A DNA stretch of 64,000 nucleotides from Zanthoxylum bungeanum (taxonomy: Eukaryota; Streptophyta; Magnoliopsida; Sapindales; Rutaceae): assembly GCA_019454045.1 (NCBI GenBank), contig SKCR01019524.1, forward strand, positions 1-64,000, in the 5' to 3' direction. Shown here piece by piece: positions 24,563-36,936 of this stretch; within the stretch, counting starts at the first letter, position 1, and every line of letters begins with the position of its first letter. The notes under the pieces are model-generated. The model ran no database searches, was not told the DNA's origin, and was given only the letters and a program-made list of their open reading frames with translations. Made by a program: the position numbers and the translations under genes.

Positions 24563-26439
24563 AATAAGTAACATGCGGAATTTAAATGACGAAAAATAAA
24601 TAAATCAAAGCAACATAAAACAAAAGAATGTGCCGTTTACTCAAGCGGTACGTGGAGTTGTATCCCGAGTACAGATCATACTACCATCCATTCGGAATCG
24701 GCTATGAAATTTATGTCCTGCTTTCCATCCGATATACCGCGAGAGTTGACACATCTTTCAATTTATTCCAAGGCCACAACATACAATATTTCATAATCCA
24801 TGCATATTTATCTACTCAAGGGCCACAACATGCATTTTAACATAACAATCATGCGAACAATACTCAATGAATAATAAAATAAAACAGAAAACGAATGTGA
24901 AAAATACCCTCAGGTCTAACCTTTTTTGCCGACTTTCGGACTTGCGTTTCACGGAGATCGGATGGGTAAAGCTCCTCAACTTCTCCGGTTCACTGGTTTA
25001 GCGTCTTAGCTAACTGTTTTGCTGTTTTGCTTGCTATTTGGCCTCCGTTTTACTGCTGTTTCCTCTGTATTTTCTGTTTACTGTTTCAGGTCTTCAAAGC
25101 TACTATTTTTTGTGTTTTATAGGGGTTTTAGGTGCAGTTTTTTGTGGTTATCTTAAGGATTAAAAGTTCAGTTTTTTGTTACTGGTTTAGGTGATATAGG
25201 GGGTGTTTTAAGGTGTTTTTGCTGCTGTTTGGGCGTGTAAAACAGTGCAGTTTTTTGTGTGAATTTCGGTGATGCAGCTGCTGTTTTTGGGGTAATTTTC
25301 GATGATGTTTGGGGGGTGTATGGGGATGGTTTTCAGTGGTGATTAGGGGCTGTTTTGATGGTTGTAGGGGCTGTAATATTTTCGGAAATGGAGGGGTTGA
25401 GGAGGGTGATGTTTTCGGCTATGGAGGGAGGAGATGGAGAGAAATGTTTGCTATTTTTTTCTTGTGATTTGCGTGTAATGTCAAGGGTTTCTTTTTGTGA
25501 TTTGCGTGTGAGTTGTGTATTGTGAAGGGGTTTCTTGGTTTGGGCGTGAAATGTCAATTGTGTGAAGGGGTTTCTTGGTTTGGGCGTGAAATGTCAATTG
25601 TGTCAAGGGAGTGCATGTCCTGGTTTTGGGTTGTTTATATAGAGAAGGGCTAGGGCTTCTCCTTGTCTCACAAGGAAAAGATTGGATTTGGTGTCAAACA
25701 AGGAAAGGATTTGATTGATTGGGGGGACAAATTTGGTTTAGATTAGGAAGTCAATATCTTTAAATTTTTTATGAGTGATTTAATTAGGCATGACATCTTG
25801 TTAATTTAGTATATGATTTTGTTTAGTTAGGAAGTTAATATATTTGATTTATCTAAATTAGGCATGCAATTTCTTTAATTTGTGTAAGTATTTTTATTAT
25901 TTTGGTAGGTGATTATTTAGATTTTATTTGTTTTATTTAATTGGTAAATGGTTTAATTATTTTATTTAATTCAATGTTTAATTTAATTAATATTTGATTT
26001 AATTTGGGTGTAATTTAAGGGCCTTAGGCGTGTGGGCCTAGCAGCAAAACCAGAAATACCGACACCGATTCGAACGCCTCTTAGAACGCTGCACGAATGC
26101 CCGCAATCTGTTTGACGTTCGAACGTGGTAACGAACGCAGCACGAATGAAAACAGTGAACTTGTGAAATGAACTTGATGACATACTTATTCTGAATTTCC
26201 CCTTCCGACATCCGTTTCCCGCAATATCCTTAACTTAAAAAGGTAGTGCCTCCAACTGAGACTCATCATTGGGTTTTATATGCAAAAATGCAGTACCTAC
26301 AGTCGCCCCCACTTTGATGGGACTTGTGTAACGTGTAACAGTGACAATCCTATCAAAGTTATGCAATGCATTTTCACTTACCTGGCTCGCCAGATGCCAC
26401 TTGACTTGCCATGTGTTGCGTGGAGTTGATGTTGTGTCG

Positions 26440-27300
26440 CACCTGGCATGCTAAACCTCATACCCGAGGTGTCGTAGTTGTGTCTCCGTACCTAGAGTGT
26501 CGCAGTGGTGTCTCCATACCCGGAGTGCCGTACTTGGCATGCTAAACCTCATACCCAAGGCGTCGCTGTAATATCTCCATACCCGGAGTGTCGTACCTGG
26601 TAAAACTGATCTGATATCTCTATATCCAGAGTGTCGTACCTGGCAGAACTGATACTGAACCAATGTGGGCCTCGCCCCTAGAATGCCATATCCGGCAGAA
26701 CTAATACTGAACCAATGTGGGCCTCGCCCCCAGAATGCCATACCCGGCAAGCCTATTATTGATGCTGATGATAATGTGGGCCTCGCCCCCAGAGTGCCAT
26801 ACCCGGAAAAACTGATGCTGATAATAATGTGGGCCTTGCTCTATGATTCATTCCTGGATTCATTCCAAAACTCTGACAGCGTGGGCCTCGGCCCTAGGAT
26901 TCATTCTCGGATTCTTTCCAAATTCTGACAACGTGGGCCTCGACCCTAAGATTCATTCCCGATGCTGCTGACAATGTGGGCCTCGACCTTGGGATTCATT
27001 CCCGGATTCTACTGATGTGGGCCTCGACCCTGGGATTCATTCCCGGATTCATTCCAAAACTCTGTTGATGTGGGCCTCGACCCCGAAACTCATCTCCAAA
27101 CTGAAACTGATATGGGCCTCACCCTGGGACTCATCCCCAAAAACTGATACTGATGTAGATATGGGCCTCGCCCCTAACCGATACTGATATGGGCCTCGCC
27201 CGCAGACTGATACAAATGTGGGCCTCGCCCACGGACTGATACTGATATGGGTCTCGCCCCCAGACTGATACTGATATGGGCCTCAACCCCATGATTCATT
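26440..27300 (-). repeat. GGGCCTC tandem array in the 3' UTR of element F
   Basis: About fifteen units each begin TGTGGGCCTCG or a close variant (for example 26663, 26715, 26774, 26827, 26881, 26933 and on to about 27277). Unit lengths vary from about 26 to 60 bp. Two tail types alternate along the array, one with CAGAATGCCATACCCGG and one with GATTCATTCCCGGATTC. A related block with TACCCGGAGTGTCGTACC lies at 26455-26640. On the element's - strand this lies between the pol remnant and the polypurine tract. Confidence 0.85.
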
Positions 27301-27516
27301 CTTGAAGACTGCTGACACTGTACTGTTGCCGCTTCTGGTTGGCTTGCATTTGACGCTTTCTATTTTTCTTCTTTGAAACCTTTGAATACAAAACAAAACA
27401 AACACAAAAAGGAATGCAAAATACGTTACGTGTATGCATGAATGAGTTTCATATCCCGTTGGGTTAGGTCGTCCACCAATTACCTTGGTGACTGCTCGGT
27501 TTTCTCTTCCCCTGGC

Positions 27517-27603
27517 AAAGTACTGCTTCAATCTATCCACATTGATCGGCTCGGTGAACTCATTTCCTTCCAATTCCGATAGCCTCACTGCCCCATTTCC
27601 CAT
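27517..27603 (-). pseudogene. C-terminal scrap of Ty3/gypsy integrase, element F
   Basis: The - strand frame from 27603 reads MGNGAVRLSELEGNEF and then PINVDRLKQYF. This matches the end of plant Ty3/gypsy integrases, where the sequence GNGAYxLxxLxG precedes an IN...LKxYY motif close to the polyprotein stop. Downstream residues in the same frame look like 3' UTR. Upstream of it (above 27603) no integrase core, RNase H or RT can be found before gag sequence resumes by about 27900, so about 4 kb of pol is missing. This scrap shows that F derives from a complete element. Confidence 0.65.
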
Positions 27604-28039
27604 TACTGAACGGTTATTCTGTCGTTTCTGCTTGCTTCTTTTAGGAATCCCCCGTATTCTGAGTGTCGATGAATATCATGGTATCAGGGTTGAATGCTTT
27701 TGTCAAACATTCTCATGTCATGCAGGTTGAAAGGAAATGACTCAGGCAAGTAGGCGAAATGGATGTCTTTATTATTATTCAGGAAAAGGTTCAAACAAGT
27801 AGACGAAGTTGATGTCTTTTTTAAAAATGCAGAAAATAAACAGAAAGAGCAGTTTCATTGCCTTCTTCCTCAGCCTACGGTTCTTTACTACTGTTATCAT
27901 TTATCTCAATGCAAGAAGCCTTGTGATTGAGAGTTTGGAGGACAAAGGTTTCGGGTAGGCCGGAGTTGATCATGTAAGTCGGTGGGGGAACATAGTGATA
28001 ATCTGGCAGAGGGTTAGTGTGTGTGCTAGGCTGTTCTTT

Positions 28040-29164
28040 TTCAGGATCGGGTATTTTATGGGCATCATGAGGTCCTGAATTTCATACCGGAGGCGGGAAT
28101 AGCTGTCAGTATCATGGTCGTGTTGCTGGTGGAAGTGACAGTAGCGGTCTATTTTTAGATGTGGTGGTGGGGATTTGGAAGTGGTTTAGGCTCCAAAGGT
28201 TTTAAGAATCCTTGCCTTGTCAACTTCTCAAGTACCTTGGACAAAGGTCTTACCAAGTTGGAGAAACGCCGGTTCTTGATGGCAGCAACCTCGGCAGCAG
28301 CGGGTTTGGTCTCAGAATGCCCCCCAAAAGTCCTCATATTCTGGCCATAGAACTTCCGGTTCTCGGCTTCCTCTTCTTCAATGTCCATGACAGTTTCCCT
28401 CAGCTGTCGGAAATCCGCAATCATTGAAGTCATCCTCCTCAACTTGCCAAAGATCGAGGGCTTAGTGCCCTTGATGATCATTTTAATCTGGTCATTCTCA
28501 GAGGGCCGAGTCTACATCTTCAGAAGCTAGCTTCTCCAGCGGTCTACATACTCCTGAAGCTTTCTTCCGGCTTCTGCTTAGTGTTCTCCAAATCACGGAG
28601 TGACAAGTCAATCTCTAAGTCTGTAACATACTCCTTCAGAAAAGCATCAGCTAGTTCCATTCAATCTTCCTTAACCTTCTTCTCAAGGCTATGATACCAA
28701 ACCATAGGTGCCCCCTCGAGTGACATCCCAAACATCTTTTGGACTTGGTGTTGTGATAGGGCCACTGAACTCATGACCGAGACATATTGTTGCAGATGGA
28801 CTCTCGGGTCTCCATTCCCATTAAACTTGTCCATGTCGGGCATTTTAAACTGAGCTGGCAGCTGTTCTCCGAAGGTCATTGCCTCATAATCTAACAACTC
28901 TTCATGTTTACCCCCCATTTTGCGGGTAACTATTTCAACTTGATCCCGAAGCTTCTGAAATTCTGCCTGAGACCCAATCACTCTGCTTGTTGCATACTTT
29001 GCCGTGTCATCATCAAAAGTGGGGATATCATCCCCCAACCCATTTGGAGGCTCCTCGCACCCCACATTCTCAGAATTTCCCCCAGCACGGGGCACAACCA
29101 TATTTGCCATGGCAGTAGTCAAGGCTTGCAACTGTTCCGTAATTTTTGCGAAACCGTTTTCCAA
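28040..29164 (-). pseudogene. gag of Tat/Ogre-like element F
   Basis: From the Met at 29162-29164 the frame runs 167 codons, with AQFKMPDMDKFNGNGDPRVH and an MVWYHSLE segment, the typical Retrotrans_gag core (about residues 105-160). A stop then a frameshift lie at about 28660-28500, where KEYVTDLEIDLSLRDLE is still readable in another frame. The frame from 28481 (GTKPSIFGKLRRM) continues to about 28100, ending in a CxFHQQHxHDTDS-like segment where Tat gags have an HDT motif before the protease. Gag would form the particle shell. The gene is broken by at least one stop and one shift, but is the best preserved coding region of F. Confidence 0.8.
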
Positions 29165-29455
29165 CTGATCTATTCAGGATACCTCGTTATCGGATGTACT
29201 CATATCTGTTATTGGCCTCTTGGTGAGTCTTCCTTCTTCCCTAACCCAACGAGAATCTATGATGGCTTTCAGAACACAAGGGTTAGCATGATGTATGTAT
29301 GCATGAGGTGCATGAGATGCGTGCGATATAGGAAATATATCAACTCATTAAAATTTTCACACAAATCGGCTCATCATCATTTTAGAAGCTTTTGGGCTAA
29401 CTGTCATATGAGTGAACTCGTCCAGTTTAAATGGCCCAACAAGTTCACATCTCAT

Positions 29456-31516
29456 TGTTGGACAAAATGACCCATAGCGTCACTATTTGCACAGATCATT
29501 GTGTTGTTGTAGCAAATTAACTATGTGACAAGGAAATTGCACTCTCGTCATTTGTGATTAGATCACCATAGATATATAATGAAGAGAGGTCCCTATGATT
29601 AGTTCCTGGATTGAGAATGAAATGAGACAGTATCAATCCCCGAAGGATTAATCATTAAATATCCCTAGCCGGAGTATTATCGAGACTGGACAGCGGAATA
29701 GGCTAGTATTGCACTTGTGTGCGTTGTGAGGGCACAACGGCATAGTTCTCATATATATAAGTATTGGATACTTATGCAAGTGCGATAGGAGGTTGTGTTT
29801 CACCGATGGTACGGGAAACAGCTTCGCTCTGGATAGACCCCTCGGAATCCCATTGGTATTATGACTATGTGTCTATGGGAGGCCGAAATCAGGGTAGGTG
29901 TGTATGGTCTTAACCTGAGACTTACATCGCTAATACTTGCGACAATCAGTAGACTTTGGTCTTGGTGGTACAGGGCTTTAACCGGTTCTGCGTACATCAC
30001 TTCTGGGTTTATCAGAGAGTAGTAGTGTATTGGGTGTGATGTCAAGACGGAAGTATCACTTCAGTCATAGTGGAGATGATGTCACGCAGGATACGGTATT
30101 AGTGCTCTTAAGTGTTGCGCAACCATCGGGATATTATGACTAGGTCATGCATATCCGATTATAGAGACTATGTTACCAGACATCCGACATGTGCTTCGGA
30201 CGGGGCAGACACTTATCCAGCCCCAGCCCTAGCACGTGACTATCCGATACTGGGCCGATATGCACAATACAATTTGTATACTACGCCTGATACAGATCTA
30301 TATATTCCTATAAGAATATTTCTGGAGAATTGGGTAGGCATGGCGCTTTGCTAGAAGCCAACCTTGTCTTGTAAATCGGTATAAACGTAGTACGCGATAC
30401 TTACGTGTTCGGATAGTCCGACGACCTTATTTACTGCCAACATATCCGGAGATCTCATGGGTTGATTCCTGAAGATTCACCGATGACGTATGACTCGTAC
30501 TTTAATTAATCTGGGATTAATTCGATGAGAGAGAAAATTAATCTGGGATTAATTACGGAGATATTTTATCTCGGATAAAATATCGTTAAAGAGAGAGAAC
30601 GATTAATTTGGAATTAATCGATAAATTAATATATTCGATATATTATAACGAAATTAGATTTCGACGCGGAATTGAAATTAGATTTTAATTCGGGCGAACG
30701 AATTAATTTAGAATTAATTCGTTAGCGACGTGAATAGTGAATTCGCTAGGCGTAATCATTTAATTACGACGCAACGGAAAATTCGTTAATTTGGAATTAG
30801 CGAACCCGAGCCCGGGATTGTTTGCGAGCGCATTCGCATTTCGAATTCGAGTGCGGCACGCAAGTCAAATCAAGCGTCAAATCGCAAATCACATCAAGCG
30901 TCAAATCACATGTCACTTTGAGTGATGTGACATTTGAGTGATTGATGTGAGTTGATTTGTGTTGATTGACAAGCATTTAATGCTTTGCTTTTGGAAAAAG
31001 ATTTTGGTATATATGTTTTATTTATTTTTGGAAAATAAATCAATAAAACCTATTACTTTTTCTTTTCCCTCCTCTCTCTCCTCTGTACACGTTTTTGCAA
31101 TTTTGGAGCCAAAAACTTCATCTTCTTCTCTCTCGGTCTTGGACCGATTTCTTCATCTCTTTCTCTGGTTTGACCGAAAGAAATTGGAGAAGCAATGATC
31201 TTGTTACAAGATCTATGTTCTAGCACACTCTTGGAGGCATCCTAAGGTGATAGGGAAGTGAGTTCGTGAGCTTGGAAGCTTGAAGCTTGGAGCTTCAATG
31301 GTGTCCATCAATGGCCGAACCTTGGAGAAGCCGAACCAGTCACCACCGTGCAGCCCCTACCACGCGCAGTTCACTGCCGAGCAAGGGAGAGCAGTTCGTG
31401 GTCCATCTTCGTTGCATCTCTACCGATCTATGTGAGTTTTTCCGCACCTCATTTGGTTGTATTCAACTCATTTTTATGCTTATAAATGATCCTTGGGACT
31501 TGATTGAAACTCAACA
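29456..31516 (+). mobile_element. 5' LTR of truncated copia element G
   Basis: This LTR of 2061 bp starts TGTTGGACAAAATGACCC, ends GAAACTCAACA and is followed by a PBS. It sits in the 5' leader of F, about 290 bp upstream of the F gag start. The five bases before it are CTCAT, with no matching right flank because G has lost its 3' end. It has one of the cleanest hairpin strings (30503-30800), with a TCG loop in the ATATTTTATC hairpin. Confidence 0.9.
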
Positions 31517-31517
31517 A

Positions 31518-31529
31518 TGGTATCAGAGC
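31518..31529 (+). other. Primer binding site of element G (initiator tRNA-Met)
   Basis: TGGTATCAGAGC lies one base after the LTR end at 31516. It identifies the LTR as 5' and the element as + strand. Confidence 0.92.
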
Positions 31530-34410
31530 CATTTGTGCATAAAACAATTTAGGGTTCTTAGCAAAATTTGGGGCTTTTTGATTTAAGCATGATTTTGACA
31601 AATGTTTGTTTAAGAATGCTTGTATATGAATAACTTAGAGTTATATGTAATCAATTTGAAGAAAAATTAATTGGATTGATTTTCCCCAATTTGCTTATTG
31701 TTGGCCAAAACTTTAATTTGGGTAAACTTGATTTTGAGCATGTTTAATGAAATTGGATGATTTAGAATGCTTAAAGTATGTTTAATTGAGGATTGATTGG
31801 ATCAATTTGTTGAAAAAGTGTTTGGAACAATTTTCCCCAAATTGCTAATGTTGGCCGAATTTAGTAAGTGCCCTAATGTCTTGGATTTTTTTATTTTTGT
31901 TCATTGGATGACTTGGAAATCATTTGGGAATGTTGAATTTATGTTTAATTTGGTTCAATTGGATTGAATTTGATTTGGGAATAATTTCCCTCTTTGGCCG
32001 AGACACTTGAAGCATGAAATTGGGTTTGATTTTGATCAAATTATGTTGGATATGATTAATTGGACAAATTTGATGTTTTGGAAACTTTGATTTGGGTAAT
32101 TAATAATGTTATACACTTTAGGTAATTTAATTGGGAAATTTGGAATTTTTGGAATTAAATTATTGGGCCTTAAAATTGGATTTGGGCTTTTAAAGTTGTT
32201 ATTGGGTTTATTGGACTTTGTTGTACAAAGTTGGTTTAGGCCAAAATTGGTTGGATCCAATTAGGCCCAAAACCGCTTCCAAAAGGCCCAAATGCGACTA
32301 ATGAACCTTTAAAGTTTAATTGGGCCTAATGGGCCAAGATTAATTTATAGGCTTATGGGGTAACTCCCGGATTGGATTTTGGTTGCGGGTTTGACCCGAG
32401 TTGACCAAAAGACCACGCCTTAAGAAATTAATTAAAAGCCCATTAGACTTTAATTAAATTAATATTGGATATTAATCGGGCTTTGAGACCCGTAGCGATT
32501 AAATTTGGAATTTAAGTCGAAAAGGGTTTATTATTAAAGTGTGTTATTTAATTTGGAATTAAATAGTGAATTAGAATTAAATACAAATTGAATTGGATTT
32601 AATTGTGTAGTTTAATTTAATTCGGGAATTCGTACTTTAAGTACTTGTTCGCAATACGAGTTTGACTCGAACAAAATCAAATCTTTGTTTGAACATTGGA
32701 TGATCACTAATTATCAGATTAATTAATTTGATTGATTGATTGATAACATGCTTGTATGAATACATGGTTGTGATGTTTGAATAATGTATATCGGATGGAT
32801 ATTAGACGGGTGGGGCGATTTTGGAAATTGTTGTAATAAATTTGATTTATTAATTGGACCTGCGAGTTCAGCCTTATCTCCTATTTCTTTGTATTCTCTT
32901 CTCACCTATTCCCCTCAATGTAAATGAGGTTTCTTTAGAAGTATAGTGTAACGGGTAGAAGAAATATTTGTGCTAGCGGGAGAGAGAAAGTGAAAGATTT
33001 GATCTAGGATCAATGTGTAAAATATCCATCCGCATATCATTATTTTTATCATATGAGCTTTATTATGTGTTTAGAATGCATGTTTAAGGGTGTATGATGA
33101 TGAGACCTTAACAAAGATAATTAAAATTGGTAGCCAATTTGCACACGAAAAACCCTCATCAAATATCATGCGTTTTTCCTTCCATTGAGTGATTCTTGCT
33201 CAAGATCCTAGATTGGCATGGGTTGTTGGCCAAAGTCAAGCCCTTATCCGTCGAAGATGTGTTTGAATCACGAGGCTTTGTTCCATATTGGTGTCTTGTC
33301 CAAGTTGTGGTTTGTTGGCCAAAGTCAAGACCACTTCTTGTCCAACGACATTGATTACGAAGCTTCCATGGTCAATGGGTCCACGCTTGACTGGGATCAC
33401 TAGGTTTGTTGTGCCAAAGCCAAGGCCTAGTTGATTCAGAGGAAATAGGTTAGGGTATATATTGGATATATAGGCATATTTATGATATATGTTTAGGACT
33501 TGGATGTCCACCTACTGGATCTAGGAATTGGATTGGATCCAATTGATCTTAGAGATCTACCTAGTTTATTATCATACAATTTGTTGGCCAAAGTCAAGAT
33601 TGTGTGATATTTAACGGGATCCTAGCCCACTAGGAAACACGGTTTCCCGAGTACTCGACAGAGGGTTAGAGGCTCGCCGAAAAAATAGTGGGAGGCAAGA
33701 ATTGAATTTGCAATATTCGTTCAATTACTCGCCATACGCGCTCATTCAAATTATTTCGTCGTAATATTAAATGTTAGTTGGACTAATATTTAAATTGTTG
33801 TTTTAATAAACAGTTGGACTGTATTATATTTGATTATATATAATTGGATTATATTAATCAATATATTTGAATTAATTAATTTCAGTTTACAGTTGATTTT
33901 ATAATTGGATTATAGTAATCAATGTAATTGAGGTTAATTAATTTAGATTATATTTGATTATATAGTTGGACTATTATAATCATTATAATAAATAGTACCA
34001 CAAATCGTTGATTAAATAGTTGGACTATTAGAATCAAGATATAAATGAAAGATTAATGTTTAAGACATAATCCTGGGTGAAAATGTATTTAAACGACTTT
34101 AATTTTCAAATTGGGAATAAATAATAGGTTACTTTATTTGATAAAATAACTTATTATACCTTAAGCCCAAAATTAAGCAAAATAAGTAGAGCATAAAATC
34201 TTTGGAAGATTTATGTGATGATGACTTTAATGCTTAATTTAATATATTTGTCATAAATCTAATTTTAGATTTAAGAAGTATTAAAATTGCAATTTATAAT
34301 TCTTGGAGAATTAATTGACTATTCTAGAGGAGATAAAGTCAAAGTTTGCAATTGGGCATGTAGCACGAGGTGCACATCGTTTCGATATTCTAAAAACCCA
34401 AGGCTTGGCC
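31530..34410 (+). mobile_element. Leader and gag start of truncated copia element G
   Basis: Leader sequence runs to about 34040, with a TGGGCY cluster (about 32160-32480) and TTGTTGGCCAAAGTCAAG iterons at about 33224, 33313 and 33583. A decayed gag start follows (about 34040-34400) and the sequence stops near the gag tract that precedes the zinc knuckle (GATATTCTA...CAAGGCTTGGCC). All of pol and the 3' LTR are missing. The breakpoint is immediately next to the F primer binding site. Confidence 0.75.
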
Positions 34411-34419
34411 GATTCTCTA

Positions 34420-34436
34420 TCCCCAGTGGAGTCGCC
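34420..34436 (-). other. Primer binding site of element F (tRNA-Arg type)
   Basis: The - strand reads TGGCGACTCCACTGGGG, four bases from the LTR end at 34441. The first 13 bases fit the complement of the 3' end of a plant tRNA-Arg (acceptor stem plus CCA), recalled from memory. Use of tRNA-Arg is typical of Tat/Ogre elements. The rest of the F leader towards gag is displaced by element G. Confidence 0.7.
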
Positions 34437-34440
34437 AGAC

Positions 34441-36936
34441 TGTGGGACACAGAAACTGGACGACGCATGCTGTTCTAGGCTCGCGGCCTAGTCGGGAGTA
34501 CAGAGTAGCCACGGGGTACTAAACCGGAGAATAATGGAGTCGCCACTCGGTGTGAACTGGGAAAATGAGATTTAAGGCCGCACTCACCCCTCGCAAGGGA
34601 AGACCTCAAACCGTTGGGTTCGAAATGGTCCCTTACTTATGTGACTTGTAATGAAAGGATTTGTGTAATAATTTAATAAAGCTTAAGTAACACTTATTTC
34701 CAAGAGTATCATGCTTCTAAATCCACATGCATGAAAGTAATCATCATAACGGAAATCGTACAATAGCACACGGCAATCTCATGGACATACTTCGATCATA
34801 TAATGCGGAAAACAAAGAACAACCTAGACATAATACAAATTCGAAACGCAAAATAAATGACTAATCATGCTTGAAATGAACAACCGAATAGGCTAAATCA
34901 TGCTTGAATACCATCTTATGAACACATCAAACAGATAAACGCAAGGATACAAATAATGTGATTGATTACATTATATAATAGAAATCACCTAAGAAACAAT
35001 TATGCATGACACGTGATGAAAAGGACCCAGTTCAGTGTATTCGTGTTCGTGTAGCGTTCGTAAACACGTTCGAACGGTAAACAGAAGGTTCGCGTTCGTA
35101 TAGCGTTTGAGAACGCGTTCGAACAGGACCGGACCCGATGAAACAAATGCATGCGCGTTCGAGTAGCGTTCGTAAGCGCGTTCGAACGGTAAACATAAGG
35201 TTCGCGTTCGTATAACGTCTGATAATGAGTTCGAACGGGACCAGACAGAAAACATATGTTCGTGCGGCGTTCTGAAACGCATTCGAACGGGGTTACAGCA
35301 GTGACCTCCAAAATGCAGTAAACAACATGACACATACATGAACTGATGAATAGATGACGTCTAATAAATAATAACGGGCTAAAAGCGCGGCAAAGCCTCG
35401 TGGTAAAGGATTTTAACCTCTCAAAATAGAGGACCTTTAATCGCACTTACTAAGCCCATGCGCAATCAACACAATACATATATAAAAAGTAAAGACAATG
35501 ATATCGGACTTCGTATACCCGATTGAACACATCTTACATTCAACCGAATATACATCAACCGGCGCGGCAAAGCATCGTGGTAAAGGGTTTTAACCCCTCA
35601 AAATAGGGGACCTTTAATCCGACTTACTAAGCCCATGCGCTCGGTCGCATCATGCATATAAAAATAAAGACAACAATATCAAACTTAGTATGCCCGATTG
35701 AACATATCTTACATTCAACCGAACACACATCAACCGGCGCGGCAAAGCATCGTGGTAAAGGGTTTTAACCCCTCCAAATAGGGGACCTTTAATCCGACTT
35801 ACTAAGCCCATGCGCTCGGTCGCATCATGCATAAACAAGTAACATGCGGAATTTAAATGACGAAAAATAAATAAATCAAAGCAACATAAAACAAAAGAAT
35901 ATGTCGTTTACTCAAGCGGTACGTGGAGTTGTATCCCGAGTACAGATCATACTACCGTCCATTCGGAATCGGCTATGAAATTTATTTCCGGGTTTCCATC
36001 TGATATACCGCGAGAGTTGACACATCTTTCAATTTATTCCAAAGCCACAACATACAATATTTCATCATCCATGCATATTTATCTTCTCAAGGGCCACAAC
36101 ATGCATTTTAACATAACAATCATGCGAACAATACTCAATGAATAATAAAATAAAACAGAAAACGAATGTGAAAAATACCCTCAGGTCTAACCTTTTTTGC
36201 CGACTTTCGGACTTGCGTTTCACGGAGATCGGAAGGGTAAAGCTCCTCAACTTCTCTGGTTCACTGGTTTAGCGTCTTAGCTCACTGTTTTGCTGTTTTG
36301 CTTGCTGTTTTGCTTGTTGTTTGGCCTCCATTTTGCTGTTGTTTCCTCTGTATTTTCTGCTTACTATTTCAGGTCTTCAAAGCTACTATTTTTTGTGTTT
36401 TTTAGGGGTTTTAGGTGCAGTTTTTTGTGGTTATCTTAAGGATTAAAAGTGCAATTTTTTGTTACTGGTTTAGGTGATATAGGGGGTGTTTTAAGGTGTT
36501 TTTGCTGCTGTTTGGGCGTGTAAAACAATGCAGTTTTTGGTGTGAATTTCGGTGATGCAACTGCTGTTTTGGGGTAATTTTCGATGATGTTTGGGGGGTG
36601 TATGGGGATGGTTTTCAGTGGTGATTAGGGGATGTTTTGATGGTTGTAGGGGCTGTAATATTTTCGGCAATGGAGGGGTTGAGGAGGGTGATGTTTTCGG
36701 CTATGGAGGGAGGAGATTGAGAGAAATGTTTGCTATTTTTTTCTTGTGATTTGCGTGTAATGTCAAGGGTTTCTTTTTGTGATTTGCGTGTGAGTTGTGT
36801 ATTATGAAGGGGTTTCTTGGTTTGGGCGTGAAATGTCAATTGTGTGAAGGGGTTTCTTGGTTTGGGCGTGAAATGTCAATTGTGTCAAAGGAGTGCATGT
36901 CCTGGTTTTGGGTTGTTTATATAAAGAAGGGCTAGG
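34441..36936 (-). mobile_element. 5' LTR of element F, first part
   Basis: This matches 23170-25653 closely, including the CGTTCGAACG cluster (about 35040-35300) and the 177-bp repeat (35385-35842). It is interrupted after CTAGG at 36932-36936 by solo LTR H and resumes at 39513-40157, for a combined length of about 3141 bp, close to the 3132 bp of the other LTR. Confidence 0.9.

Larger units (their letters stand above)
23170..26301 (-). mobile_element. 3' LTR of element F
   Basis: This 3132-bp LTR reads TGTAGGTACTGCATTTTTGC on the - strand at its 5' end (26301) and ends TGTCCCACA at 23170. It matches 34441-40157 once the nested solo LTR H is removed. It holds CGTTCGAACG palindromes, a 177-bp tandem repeat and a T/G-rich stretch on the + strand (about 25000-25650). 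The repetitive frames read by eye across the palindromes are not genes. Confidence 0.9.

Noticed and set aside
26440..27300. CRISPR-like array of direct repeats
   Set aside because: Repeats are degenerate, spacers are related to one another, and the block lies in the 3' UTR of a plant retroelement.
34287..34478. 63-codon frame crossing the G to F junction, ending with RLWDTETGRRML
   Set aside because: The WD40-like string is a chance reading across the F primer binding site and LTR start.
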